Source: JAWOFN01 sp046497505 [NCBI: bacterium] (GTDB lineage: Bacteria > Blakebacterota > Blakebacteria > Blakebacterales). From it: DNA of 15,348 nucleotides. Position 1 is the first letter of the stretch, and each line of letters opens with the position of its first letter. Both the position numbers and the translations under genes were made by a program. Positions 1 to 6,541 of this stretch are shown in pieces. Below the pieces are notes generated by a model. It saw only the letters and a list, made by a program, of their open reading frames with translations. It searched no databases and was not told where the DNA came from. The stretch spans positions 1 through 15,348 of the forward strand of contig JAWOFN010000065.1 in NCBI GenBank assembly GCA_046497505.1. The letters are read 5' to 3'.

Positions 1-1005
1 TACCGGGACCACCACCTGAGCTCACTCGTGGCCCGCTACCGCAGCGCCGAGCCGCTGAATGGGAAGGTGTTCAACGCCCTGATCAGCAAGATCCGGGGAA
101 AGAGCAGGCTGCCTTCGGATCGCCGCCTCCTGGTCTTCTCCCCCCATCCCGACGACGATGTGATCAGCATGGGCGGGGTGCTGGCCAAACTGCAGGAGAA
201 CGGGAACCGGATCACCGTGGCCTACCAGACCAGCGGGAACATCGCGGTCTTCGACCACGACGTGCGGCGCTACCTGGACTTCACCGAGCGGGCCTCGGGA
301 CTCCTGGGCCCCGAACATGCCTTCCCGGAGGAGACGGTCCGCCGGATCCTCGAGTTCCTGGACTCCAAGCAGCCGGGGCAGGTCGACCTTCCCGAGATCC
401 AGGCCCTCAAACGGGCCATCCGGGAGTCGGAGGCCGTCTCCGCCCTCCAGACCCTCGGCCTGCCCCGGGAGGCCGCCCGGTTCCTGGACATGCCCTTCTA
501 CCGGACCGGCATGGTGAAGAAGGACCCGATCGGGGAGGAGGACGTCCGGGTGGTGGAGGAGCTGCTGGAGGAGGTGGAGCCGGAGATCGTCTTCGCGGCC
601 GGGGACTACTCCGATCCCCACGGCACCCATCGCATGTGCCGACAGGCCATCGAGCAGGCCCTGGAGCGCTGGTCCGGCGAGCCTCCCGAGGTCTGGCTCT
701 ACCGGGGCGCCTGGGAGGAGTGGTCGGTCACCGAGGCCACGGTCCTGGTGCCCATGTCCCGGCACGAGATGCGCCGGAAGATCCTGGCCATCTTCAAGCA
801 CCAGTCCCAGAAGGACCGGGCACCCTTCCCGGGGCCGGACGAGCGGGAGTTCTGGCAGCGGGTGGAGGACCGGAACACGGCCACCGCCCACAGGCTGGAA
901 GCACTGGGCCTGCCCGCCTACGGGGCGATGGAGGCCTACGTGGTGGAGCGGGAGGGTGTGAGGGTGGAGAACCCGGAGGTCCCCACCGGCTCACTGGGGG
1001 ATTAG
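1..1005 (+). CDS. PIG-L/LmbE-family de-N-acetylase domain, probably the C-terminal part of a NagB-type fusion (5' partial)
   Basis: The reading frame is open from base 1, so the GTG at 28 is probably internal and the gene starts outside the window. The visible 334 residues contain the zinc-binding signature PHPDDD (bases about 142-159) followed by ISMGG, and a later DPHGTHRMC segment (about 613-639) that supplies the remaining histidine ligand. These mark the PIG-L/LmbE superfamily, which removes acetyl groups from N-acetylglucosamine-type substrates. The preceding linker (AEPLNGKVFNALISKI) and the segment VAYQTSGNIAVFDHDVRRYL resemble, from memory, the long glucosamine-6-phosphate deaminase (NagB)-LmbE fusions of Bacteroidota and relatives. 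The NagB half would lie left of base 1 and is not seen. The whole protein would therefore act in cytoplasmic amino-sugar breakdown. The TAG stop at 1003-1005 overlaps the stop of the convergent permease gene. The domain call is firm; the fusion is inferred. Confidence 0.85.
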   Translation, partial: YRDHHLSSLVARYRSAEPLNGKVFNALISKIRGKSRLPSDRRLLVFSPHPDDDVISMGGVLAKLQENGNRITVAYQTSGNIAVFDHDVRRYLDFTERASGLLGPEHAFPEETVRRILEFLDSKQPGQVDLPEIQALKRAIRESEAVSALQTLGLPREAARFLDMPFYRTGMVKKDPIGEEDVRVVEELLEEVEPEIVFAAGDYSDPHGTHRMCRQAIEQALERWSGEPPEVWLYRGAWEEWSVTEATVLVPMSRHEMRRKILAIFKHQSQKDRAPFPGPDEREFWQRVEDRNTATAHRLEALGLPAYGAMEAYVVEREGVRVENPEVPTGSLGD

Positions 1006-2774
1006 AACGGCCAGACGACCGGGACGAGCAGCACGATCCCTGCCATCACCAGGATGGTGAGCGGGAGCCCCAGCCGAGCGTAGTCCCCGAAGCGGTAGCC
1101 GCCGGGCCCGTAGACCATCGTGTTGGTCTGGTAGCCGATGGGGGTCATGAAGGAGGTGGCAGCGGCCAGCATCAGGCCCAAAGCGAAGACGCGGGGGTCG
1201 GCACCGATCTGCTCCGCCGAGGCCAGGGCGATGGGGAAGACCAGCACGGCCGCGGCGTTCTTGGTGATGAACTCCTTGAGGATCGTGACCGCGAGCACGA
1301 TGCCCAGCAGCACACCGTGGGCCCCAAGGAAGGAGAATCCGGCCACCAGCCCGTGGGCCAGCCGGTCCGCCAGCCCGGAGGTCTCCACCGCCGCTCCCAG
1401 ACCGAAGGCCGCCCCGATCAGGATGATCACGTCCATCTGGACCGCGTCCCGGGCCTCGCCCGGGGTGAGGACCCCGGTGGCCACCAGGGCGAAGGCCGCC
1501 ACCAGGGCCGCCTGCACGATGGGCAGGATGCCGGTGGAGGCGGTCGCCACCAGGCCGGCGGCGATGAGGCCCACCACCCAGCCCTTGCCCGAGACCAGGG
1601 GCGGGGTCCCTCCCAGGCGTGAGACCAGCAGGAAGTCGTTCCGGTTGCGCCAGCGCTCCCCGAACCCCGGGTCGGTGAGCAGCAGGAGCGTATCGCCCAG
1701 CCGCAGGGGGATCTCGCCCAGCTTGCCCGCCACCCGCTGGCCGGCCCGGTGGATGGCCAGCACCGCCGCCTGGTAGGAGCCCCGGAAGTCGGCCTCCTTC
1801 AGCGTGGTGCCCAGCAGGGGGGAGTCGGCCCCCAGGACCACCTCGTAGAAGGTGTGGCGGGCACTCCGGAAGTGGTCCATGTGCTCCTGCTCGGTGGACT
1901 CCAGCCCGCTCATGCGCTGCAGGTCGACCACATCGTCCGCCCGGCCCACGAACACCAGCCGGTCGCCCGGCTGCAGGACCGTCTCCGGCGTTACGGGTGC
2001 GATCGACTCGCCGTCCCGGTCGACCTCCACCAGGAAGACCCCTTCCAGGTGGCGCAGGCCCCCGTCGGCCACCGTCCGGCCCACCAGGGGCCCATCTTCC
2101 TTCACACGCATCGTGACCACGAACTGGCGCACCTGTTCGGGTTCCAGTTCCTTCCTCGCCGCGCGCCGGGCCGGGAGCAGCCGGGGAGCGAGCAGGATGA
2201 GCGCGGCCATCCCGGCGGCGGCGATGGGCAGCCCGACCCGGGTGACCTCGAACATGCCGATGGGCGCGAAGCCGTGGTCCTGCAGGAGCCCGGAGACGAT
2301 GAGGTTGCTGGCCGTGCCGATGACCGTGACCAGACCGCCCAGGATGGCCGCGAAGGAGAGGGGCATGAGGAGCGTGGAGGGGGAGATGCCTCTCCGCTCG
2401 GCCCACTCGGAGACCTGGGGCACCAGCATGGCCACGATGGGGGTGTTGTTGAGGAAGGAGGAGGCCGCGGTCACCGGGAGCAGGAGCCGGCTGAGGGTCC
2501 GGCGGTCGGAACCGCCCGGGCCCATCGTCCGCCGGAGCATCGGCTGCAGCGCCCCGGTCTTCTCCACGGACCGGGCCAGTACGTAGAGGGCGGCGATCGT
2601 GATGGGAGCGGGGTTGCTGAACCCCGAGAAGGCCTGCCGGACGTCGATGATGCCGGCGACCAGGAGGACCACGGTGGCCCCCAGCACCGCGGCCGAGGGC
2701 GCTACCAGGTCCCGCATCAGCAGGAAGACCATGGCCGCGAGTACGGCCACGATGAACCATTCCTGGGGACTCAA
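1002..2774 (-). CDS. SLC13/DASS-type anion permease with two RCK_C (TrkA_C) domains, likely sulfate transporter
   Basis: This 590-residue inner-membrane protein has hydrophobic segments at residues 1-200 and 400-590 around a soluble insert at about 215-390. Family hallmarks are SFLNNTP (106-112), GTASNLI (153-159), the re-entrant segment KNAAAVLVFP (505-514) and SFMTPIGYQTNTMV (541-554), which form the substrate and cation site of SLC13-type symporters. The insert reads as two tandem RCK_C domains (VTMRVKEDGPLVGRTV onward, then GADSPLLGTTLKEADF onward), which usually bind small ligands and gate transport. The start is TTG at 2774. An AGGAG site lies nine bases upstream and overlaps the stop of the sulfate adenylyltransferase/APS kinase gene, so the two are translationally linked, and this context makes sulfate the best substrate guess. 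The start register matches the paralogue at 6542-8311 almost residue for residue. The gene ends in a 4-base overlap with the convergent de-N-acetylase gene. Confidence 0.9.
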   Translation of the reverse strand: MSPQEWFIVAVLAAMVFLLMRDLVAPSAAVLGATVVLLVAGIIDVRQAFSGFSNPAPITIAALYVLARSVEKTGALQPMLRRTMGPGGSDRRTLSRLLLPVTAASSFLNNTPIVAMLVPQVSEWAERRGISPSTLLMPLSFAAILGGLVTVIGTASNLIVSGLLQDHGFAPIGMFEVTRVGLPIAAAGMAALILLAPRLLPARRAARKELEPEQVRQFVVTMRVKEDGPLVGRTVADGGLRHLEGVFLVEVDRDGESIAPVTPETVLQPGDRLVFVGRADDVVDLQRMSGLESTEQEHMDHFRSARHTFYEVVLGADSPLLGTTLKEADFRGSYQAAVLAIHRAGQRVAGKLGEIPLRLGDTLLLLTDPGFGERWRNRNDFLLVSRLGGTPPLVSGKGWVVGLIAAGLVATASTGILPIVQAALVAAFALVATGVLTPGEARDAVQMDVIILIGAAFGLGAAVETSGLADRLAHGLVAGFSFLGAHGVLLGIVLAVTILKEFITKNAAAVLVFPIALASAEQIGADPRVFALGLMLAAATSFMTPIGYQTNTMVYGPGGYRFGDYARLGLPLTILVMAGIVLLVPVVWPF

Positions 2775-2783
2775 GCCTGTGGT

Positions 2784-2788
2784 CTCCT
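2784..2788 (-). promoter_or_regulatory. Ribosome binding site AGGAG for the SLC13 permease
   Basis: On the minus strand AGGAG lies nine bases before the TTG start at 2774 and overlaps the TAG stop (2789-2787) of the upstream sat-cysC gene. It supports the non-ATG start and indicates coupled translation of the two genes. Confidence 0.75.
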
Positions 2789-4520
2789 AGCTGTTGTTGG
2801 CACTGGGCCCCAGATATCCCTCCTTCTCCAGGTGGAGCAGGATCTTCTGGGTGGCCTCGTCCGGGCTCACGTTCGTGGTGTCGATGACGATGTCCGCGTC
2901 CTCCGGCTCCTCGTACGGGTCGGAGATGCCGGTGAACTCCTTGATGATACCGGCCCGGGCCTTGGCGTACAGCCCCTTCCGGTCCCGCTCCTCGCAGACG
3001 GCCAGCGGGGTGGCCACGTGGACCAGCTGGAATGCACCGCCGTTCTCCACGACCTCGCGTACGGATTTGCGCGTGGCATCGTAGGGGGCGATGGGGGCGC
3101 AGATGGCGATCCCGCCGTTCTTGGTGATCTCCGAGGCCACGAAGCCGATCCGCTGGATGTTCAGGTCGCGGTGCTCCTTGGAGAAGCCGAGTTCGCTGGA
3201 GAGGTTCTTCCGGACGATATCCCCGTCCAGCAGGGTGACGGGCCGCCCGCCCATCTCGAGCAGCTTGACCATCAGGGCGTTGGCCAGCGTCGACTTGCCC
3301 GAACCGGAGAGGCCGGTGAAGAAGACGGTAAGGCCCTGCCGGTGCCGGGGCGGGTGGCTCTTCCGCAGTTCCTTCACCACCGCCGGGAAGCTGAACCAGT
3401 GGGGGATCTCCCGCCCCTCGTTCAGGCGCCGGCGCAGCTCGGTGCCCGAGATGCTCAGGGTCCGCATCTCCTCGGGGACCTCGTCCACCGGCATGTACTC
3501 GTCCCGCTCCTCCACGTAGACCATGAGGCGGAAGGGCACCATGGTTACCCCGATCTCCTCCTCGTGCTCCTTGAATAGGTCTTGCGCCTCGTAGGGGCCG
3601 TAGAAGGCCTTGCCCTTCGAGTCCGAGCCGGGCCCGGCGTGGTCACGTCCCACGATGAGGTGGGTGCAGCCGTGGTTCTTGCGGATGATGGCGTGCCAGA
3701 CCGCCTCCCGGGGACCGCCCATCCGCATGGCCAGGTTGAGCAGCGCCAGCTTCACCGTGGCCTTCGGGTACTGCGGTAGCAGGGCCTGGTAACAACGGAC
3801 GCGCGTGTAGTGGTCCACATCCCCCGGCTTGGTCATCCCCACCACCGGGTGGATGAGGAGGTTGGCCTCCACCTCCCGGGCCGCCCGGTAGGTCAATTCC
3901 TGGTGGGCCCGGTGCATCGGGTTGCGGGTCTGGAAGGCCACCACCTTGCGCCAGCCCTGCTTCGCGAACTGCGTGCGCAGCTCGGCCGGGGTCATCCGCA
4001 GGCCCTTGAAGTCGTAGTGGTGGGGCATCTGGATGCCCTCCAGGGTCCCGGCCACGTACACCGGGTGGGTCCTGTTCAGCAGGTAGTCCACCCCGGGGTG
4101 CTCGGGGTTCGTGGTACCGAAGACCTTCTTCGCCTCCTCCTCCCGGTCGGGCTCGTACATCTCTTCGATGGTGAGGGCGGCGACCATGACCCCCTCTTCG
4201 TCCCGCAGGGCCATCGACTGGCCGGTCTCCAGCTCACCGGCCAGCTCCTTCGGGATGTCGAGCACGATGGGCATGGGCCAGAGGGTGCCGTCGGCCAGGC
4301 GCATCTCATCGCGCACCTCTTCGTAGTCCTCCTGTCCCAGGAATCCCCGCAGGGGGGAGAAGCCCCCGTTGAGAAGCAGCTCGAGGTCGCAGGTCTGCCG
4401 TTCGGTGAGGTCCCAGGAGGGCCAGTCGCGGGAGGCCTCTTTGATCTCGGCCACACGCTCTTCGTCTGCCATCAGGTCCACGAGTTCGCCGCCGTGCGGC
4501 TTGATCAGGCTGTCCGGCAC
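2787..4520 (-). CDS. sat-cysC: Bifunctional sulfate adenylyltransferase / adenylylsulfate kinase
   Basis: This 577-residue cytoplasmic enzyme has an N-terminal ATP sulfurylase (about 1-385) and a C-terminal APS kinase (about 396-570). The first makes adenosine 5'-phosphosulfate (APS) from ATP and sulfate; the second phosphorylates APS to PAPS. The sulfurylase carries QTRNPMHRAH (197-206) and GRDHAGPG (291-298), the nucleotide- and sulfate-binding motifs. The kinase has an intact P-loop, GLSGSGKS (403-410), then DGDIVR (432-437), RDLNIQRIGF (451-460) and KGLYAKARAG (515-524). All key residues seem present, so both activities are expected; the order and length are like the Aquifex-type fusion. 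The start is GTG at 4520 with GGAGAG eight bases upstream (4529-4534). It is followed after 12 bases by an SLC13 permease, giving a sulfate import-and-activation pair. The product could feed cysteine synthesis or sulfation; no PAPS reductase or sulfotransferase is in the window. Confidence 0.96.
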   Translation of the reverse strand: MPDSLIKPHGGELVDLMADEERVAEIKEASRDWPSWDLTERQTCDLELLLNGGFSPLRGFLGQEDYEEVRDEMRLADGTLWPMPIVLDIPKELAGELETGQSMALRDEEGVMVAALTIEEMYEPDREEEAKKVFGTTNPEHPGVDYLLNRTHPVYVAGTLEGIQMPHHYDFKGLRMTPAELRTQFAKQGWRKVVAFQTRNPMHRAHQELTYRAAREVEANLLIHPVVGMTKPGDVDHYTRVRCYQALLPQYPKATVKLALLNLAMRMGGPREAVWHAIIRKNHGCTHLIVGRDHAGPGSDSKGKAFYGPYEAQDLFKEHEEEIGVTMVPFRLMVYVEERDEYMPVDEVPEEMRTLSISGTELRRRLNEGREIPHWFSFPAVVKELRKSHPPRHRQGLTVFFTGLSGSGKSTLANALMVKLLEMGGRPVTLLDGDIVRKNLSSELGFSKEHRDLNIQRIGFVASEITKNGGIAICAPIAPYDATRKSVREVVENGGAFQLVHVATPLAVCEERDRKGLYAKARAGIIKEFTGISDPYEEPEDADIVIDTTNVSPDEATQKILLHLEKEGYLGPSANNS

Positions 4521-4528
4521 TTGGTCTT

Positions 4529-4534
4529 CTCTCC
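4529..4534 (-). promoter_or_regulatory. Ribosome binding site GGAGAG for sat-cysC
   Basis: GGAGAG on the minus strand ends eight bases before the GTG codon at 4520-4518. Because the start is not ATG, this site is the main support for it. Confidence 0.65.
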
Positions 4535-4565
4535 GTCTGGATCGTGAAAGGTCATAACCCTCGTC

Positions 4566-4584
4566 GCGGGCCCGCAGGGCCCGC
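4566..4584 (-). repeat. Perfect 8-bp GC inverted repeat in the sat-cysC leader
   Basis: The arms GCGGGCCC (4566-4573) and GGGCCCGC (4577-4584) are perfectly complementary around a 3-base loop. In the minus-strand transcript this would be a very stable hairpin about 45 bases before the sat-cysC start. No U-run follows it, so a simple intrinsic terminator is unlikely. It may be an operator, an mRNA-stabilising hairpin or an attenuator element. Confidence 0.6.
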
Positions 4585-4619
4585 CTGGTTCAGGATGGAT
4601 GCTGTAGGGTAAGCAACGG

Positions 4620-4673
4620 CCGCGGGGGCGCAAAGGGCGGAATCCGCGCTCTGCTTCGGTCTGAGCCCCGCGG
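4620..4673 (-). repeat. Inverted repeats just 3' of the membrane-protein gene; possible Rho-type or weak terminator
   Basis: CCGCGGGG (4620-4627) and CCCCGCGG (4666-4673) are perfect complements enclosing 38 bases, which themselves contain the near-palindrome GCGGAATCCGC (4637-4647). The structure starts within ten bases of the stop codon of the gene at 4682-6313. It could end or protect that transcript, but there is no T-tract, so it is not a textbook intrinsic terminator. Confidence 0.3.
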
Positions 4674-4681
4674 CGGCGGCC

Positions 4682-6313
4682 TCAGTGCGGGTCAGGCCCA
4701 CCACCCGTCTCCGGCACCGTGTCTGCGGCCGTCGCCGCCCGGTCCTCCTGCTCCCCCCGGAAGAGGTAGACGGTACCGATCGGGAAGCAGCGCCGGTCGG
4801 TGGGGGGTACCCTCTTCAGGAGGGTCCGCGGGGAGACCAGGTAGTCCCGGGGATGGGTGCCGTTCAGCAGGACCAGGGAGCCCCCCCGGCGGCGGAGCAG
4901 GTCCACCACCTGTTCCACCTCGTCCTCGCCCCCCTCCAGCGGCTCGTCCTTGAAGACGTCCCAGGCCCGGGGGAGCAGGCGGGCCGGGCGGCCGGTGGCC
5001 AGGTAGACGGCATCGGCCGCGTTGGAGAGCACCGGCAGGTCGGGGGGGAGCCGCTCGAGCCACGCCATGATGGGGGCCTCCTGGATCCGCTCGGAAGCGA
5101 GCCCGAGTCCCTCCTCCCGCGCGGTCCGCACCACCTCGATCCCCTCCCCCAGTTTCAGCATGCCCAGCACGGCCAGCAGGGTGAGGAGCATCACCCCCTC
5201 CCGCTCACCGAGCACCCGGTGGCGGACCACCCGCTCGGCCCACCACACCGCGGCGAGGAAACCGAGCAGGTAGAGCGGCCGCAGCAGGCGCTCGTCGAAG
5301 GGGATGTTGGCGTAGACCAGGGTCCGCGCGGCCAGCAGGGCCGCAACATAAGACGCTCCGACGAGGAAGAGGAGCAGGGGCAGCGAGGGGCGGTCCCTGC
5401 CCGGGCGGCCGGCGGTCCGGAAGGCGAGACGGGTCAGCACGATCCCCGCGACCACGGCGCCGAGGAGCAGGACCGCCAGCAGCAGGTGGATGGGCAGCCC
5501 CCGCGGGAAGAACCAGGCCGCCAGGGTGTACGCGAGGTCCTTGAGATCGGTGAGCGTGGGGGGGTGGATACCCAGGGAGGCGGCGTGCGGGCCGGCCTCC
5601 CGGGGGACGGTGAGCAGCTTGTAGAAAAGGGCCGGCGCCATGGCCAGGACGGCGGCACCCGCGGCGCGCCCCAGGCGGCCCGGATCCTCCTCGTCGCCCA
5701 GGAGCAGCACCAGGAAGAGGGCCGGACCCAGGAAGAGCCCGACGTAACGGACCAGGGCGGCGAGGGCCGCGGTGAGGACGAGCCCCGCCAGCAGCAGCGC
5801 GCTCCTGCGTTCCGTCCAGGCGGTCACCAGCAGCAGGAAGGTCAGGAGGAGGGCGAGGAAGAGCCCCTCGGAGAGGAGCATGAGGAGCTGCTCGTGCACG
5901 TCGAAGAAGATCGCCAGCAGCAGGGTGCCGCCCGCAGCGGCGGGCGGCGAGACGGCGCTGCGTACCAGCAGGAGGTAGAAGAGGAGCGGGATCAGCCCGG
6001 CGAGCAGGGCGTGTAGCGACCTCGCCGTCTCGGAAGGTGTGAGACCGACGAGGGACCCGGTGGCCAGCACGATCGGATAGCCGGGGGGGAAGTGGGAGAG
6101 GAGGACCTGCTCCCCCCTCCCGTCGTGGACGCGGAGGCCTTCGCCCCCGGTCAGGCTGCGTGCGGCCTCCAGGTAGACCGCCGAGTCGGCGGTCAGTCCC
6201 AGTCCCCGCGGCGTGGCGGTCCAGACCAGGCCCGCGGCCAGCACGGCCAGCAGGAGCACGGCCGCGTGGGAACGCAGGTCCCGGCCCTGTGGTCCCTCGT
6301 TCTCTCCGTACAT
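4682..6313 (-). CDS. Polytopic membrane protein resembling GT-C glycosyltransferases (ArnT/PMT-like)
   Basis: From the ATG at 6313 the product has 543 residues. There is a short charged N-terminus, a first hydrophobic segment at about 15-33, then an outward loop with LTADSAVYLEAARSL (40-54) and LLSHFPPGYP (71-80). About nine further hydrophobic segments follow to residue 390, then a soluble tail at about 400-543. An acidic residue in the first loop (here D43) and a multi-pass core are typical of GT-C enzymes, which move sugars from polyprenyl-phosphate carriers. The family resemblance is by layout and loop motif only, and the acceptor is unknown. A GTG at 6355 would add 14 arginine-rich residues but has no good ribosome binding site, so I prefer 6313, which has only a weak AGGCGG before it. 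The gene lies between two sulfate-block genes without an obvious sulfur role; it might build a sulfated surface glycan, which is speculation. Confidence 0.8.
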   Translation of the reverse strand: MYGENEGPQGRDLRSHAAVLLLAVLAAGLVWTATPRGLGLTADSAVYLEAARSLTGGEGLRVHDGRGEQVLLSHFPPGYPIVLATGSLVGLTPSETARSLHALLAGLIPLLFYLLLVRSAVSPPAAAGGTLLLAIFFDVHEQLLMLLSEGLFLALLLTFLLLVTAWTERRSALLLAGLVLTAALAALVRYVGLFLGPALFLVLLLGDEEDPGRLGRAAGAAVLAMAPALFYKLLTVPREAGPHAASLGIHPPTLTDLKDLAYTLAAWFFPRGLPIHLLLAVLLLGAVVAGIVLTRLAFRTAGRPGRDRPSLPLLLFLVGASYVAALLAARTLVYANIPFDERLLRPLYLLGFLAAVWWAERVVRHRVLGEREGVMLLTLLAVLGMLKLGEGIEVVRTAREEGLGLASERIQEAPIMAWLERLPPDLPVLSNAADAVYLATGRPARLLPRAWDVFKDEPLEGGEDEVEQVVDLLRRRGGSLVLLNGTHPRDYLVSPRTLLKRVPPTDRRCFPIGTVYLFRGEQEDRAATAADTVPETGGGPDPH

Positions 6314-6541
6314 GCGAAGCCGCCTGCGCTGAGACCTCCGGCGGAGGGATCCCACCGCCGGTGATGAGGGGCGATCCTACCCGGATGATATCCGGACCGT
6401 GTGAAAACTATGTCAGGATCTGTTGGCAGGGGAGGGATATCGAAGCGGCCGGGACGCCGCCCGGCGCTGGCCCGCCCTCGAGGGCCTGGTGACCCGCCTC
6501 CTGCACAGCCTGCTGGGCTGAGCCGGGAGGCGCATGGTCGT
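6314..6541. other. 228-bp gap between the SLC13 permease and the GT-C-like gene
   Basis: Apart from the palindrome at 6381-6395, this gap holds a small CAGCC-5-GGCTG hairpin (6506-6520) shortly after the permease stop and a CCCTCGAGGG palindrome near 6475-6484. Neither is followed by a T-run in the transcript direction. No gene was found in it. Confidence 0.5.
6381..6395 (-). repeat. Operator-like palindrome CCGGAT-GAT-ATCCGG upstream of the GT-C-like gene
   Basis: Two perfect 6-bp arms (6381-6386 and 6390-6395) with a 3-base spacer lie about 70 bases before the preferred start at 6313. On the minus strand a TATCAT hexamer (6390-6385) overlaps it and a CTGACA hexamer (6416-6411) lies upstream. 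The 20-base spacing between those hexamers is too long for a good sigma-70 promoter, so a repressor site over a weak promoter is only a possibility. Confidence 0.35.

Larger units (their letters stand above)
4521..4681. other. 161-bp gap between the membrane-protein gene and sat-cysC
   Basis: This gap carries the sat-cysC ribosome binding site and the two GC hairpins listed separately. No convincing -35/-10 or -24/-12 promoter was found on the minus strand, so whether sat-cysC has its own promoter or is read through from the upstream gene is open. Confidence 0.5.

Noticed and set aside
636-1622. Long plus-strand frame crossing the de-N-acetylase and permease genes
   Set aside because: It lies out of frame over two well-supported genes and its product is low-complexity Gly/Arg/His, typical of shadow frames in high-GC DNA.
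6506-6520. Intrinsic terminator after the upstream permease
   Set aside because: CAGCC-5-GGCTG is a short stem with no U-tract on the minus-strand transcript.
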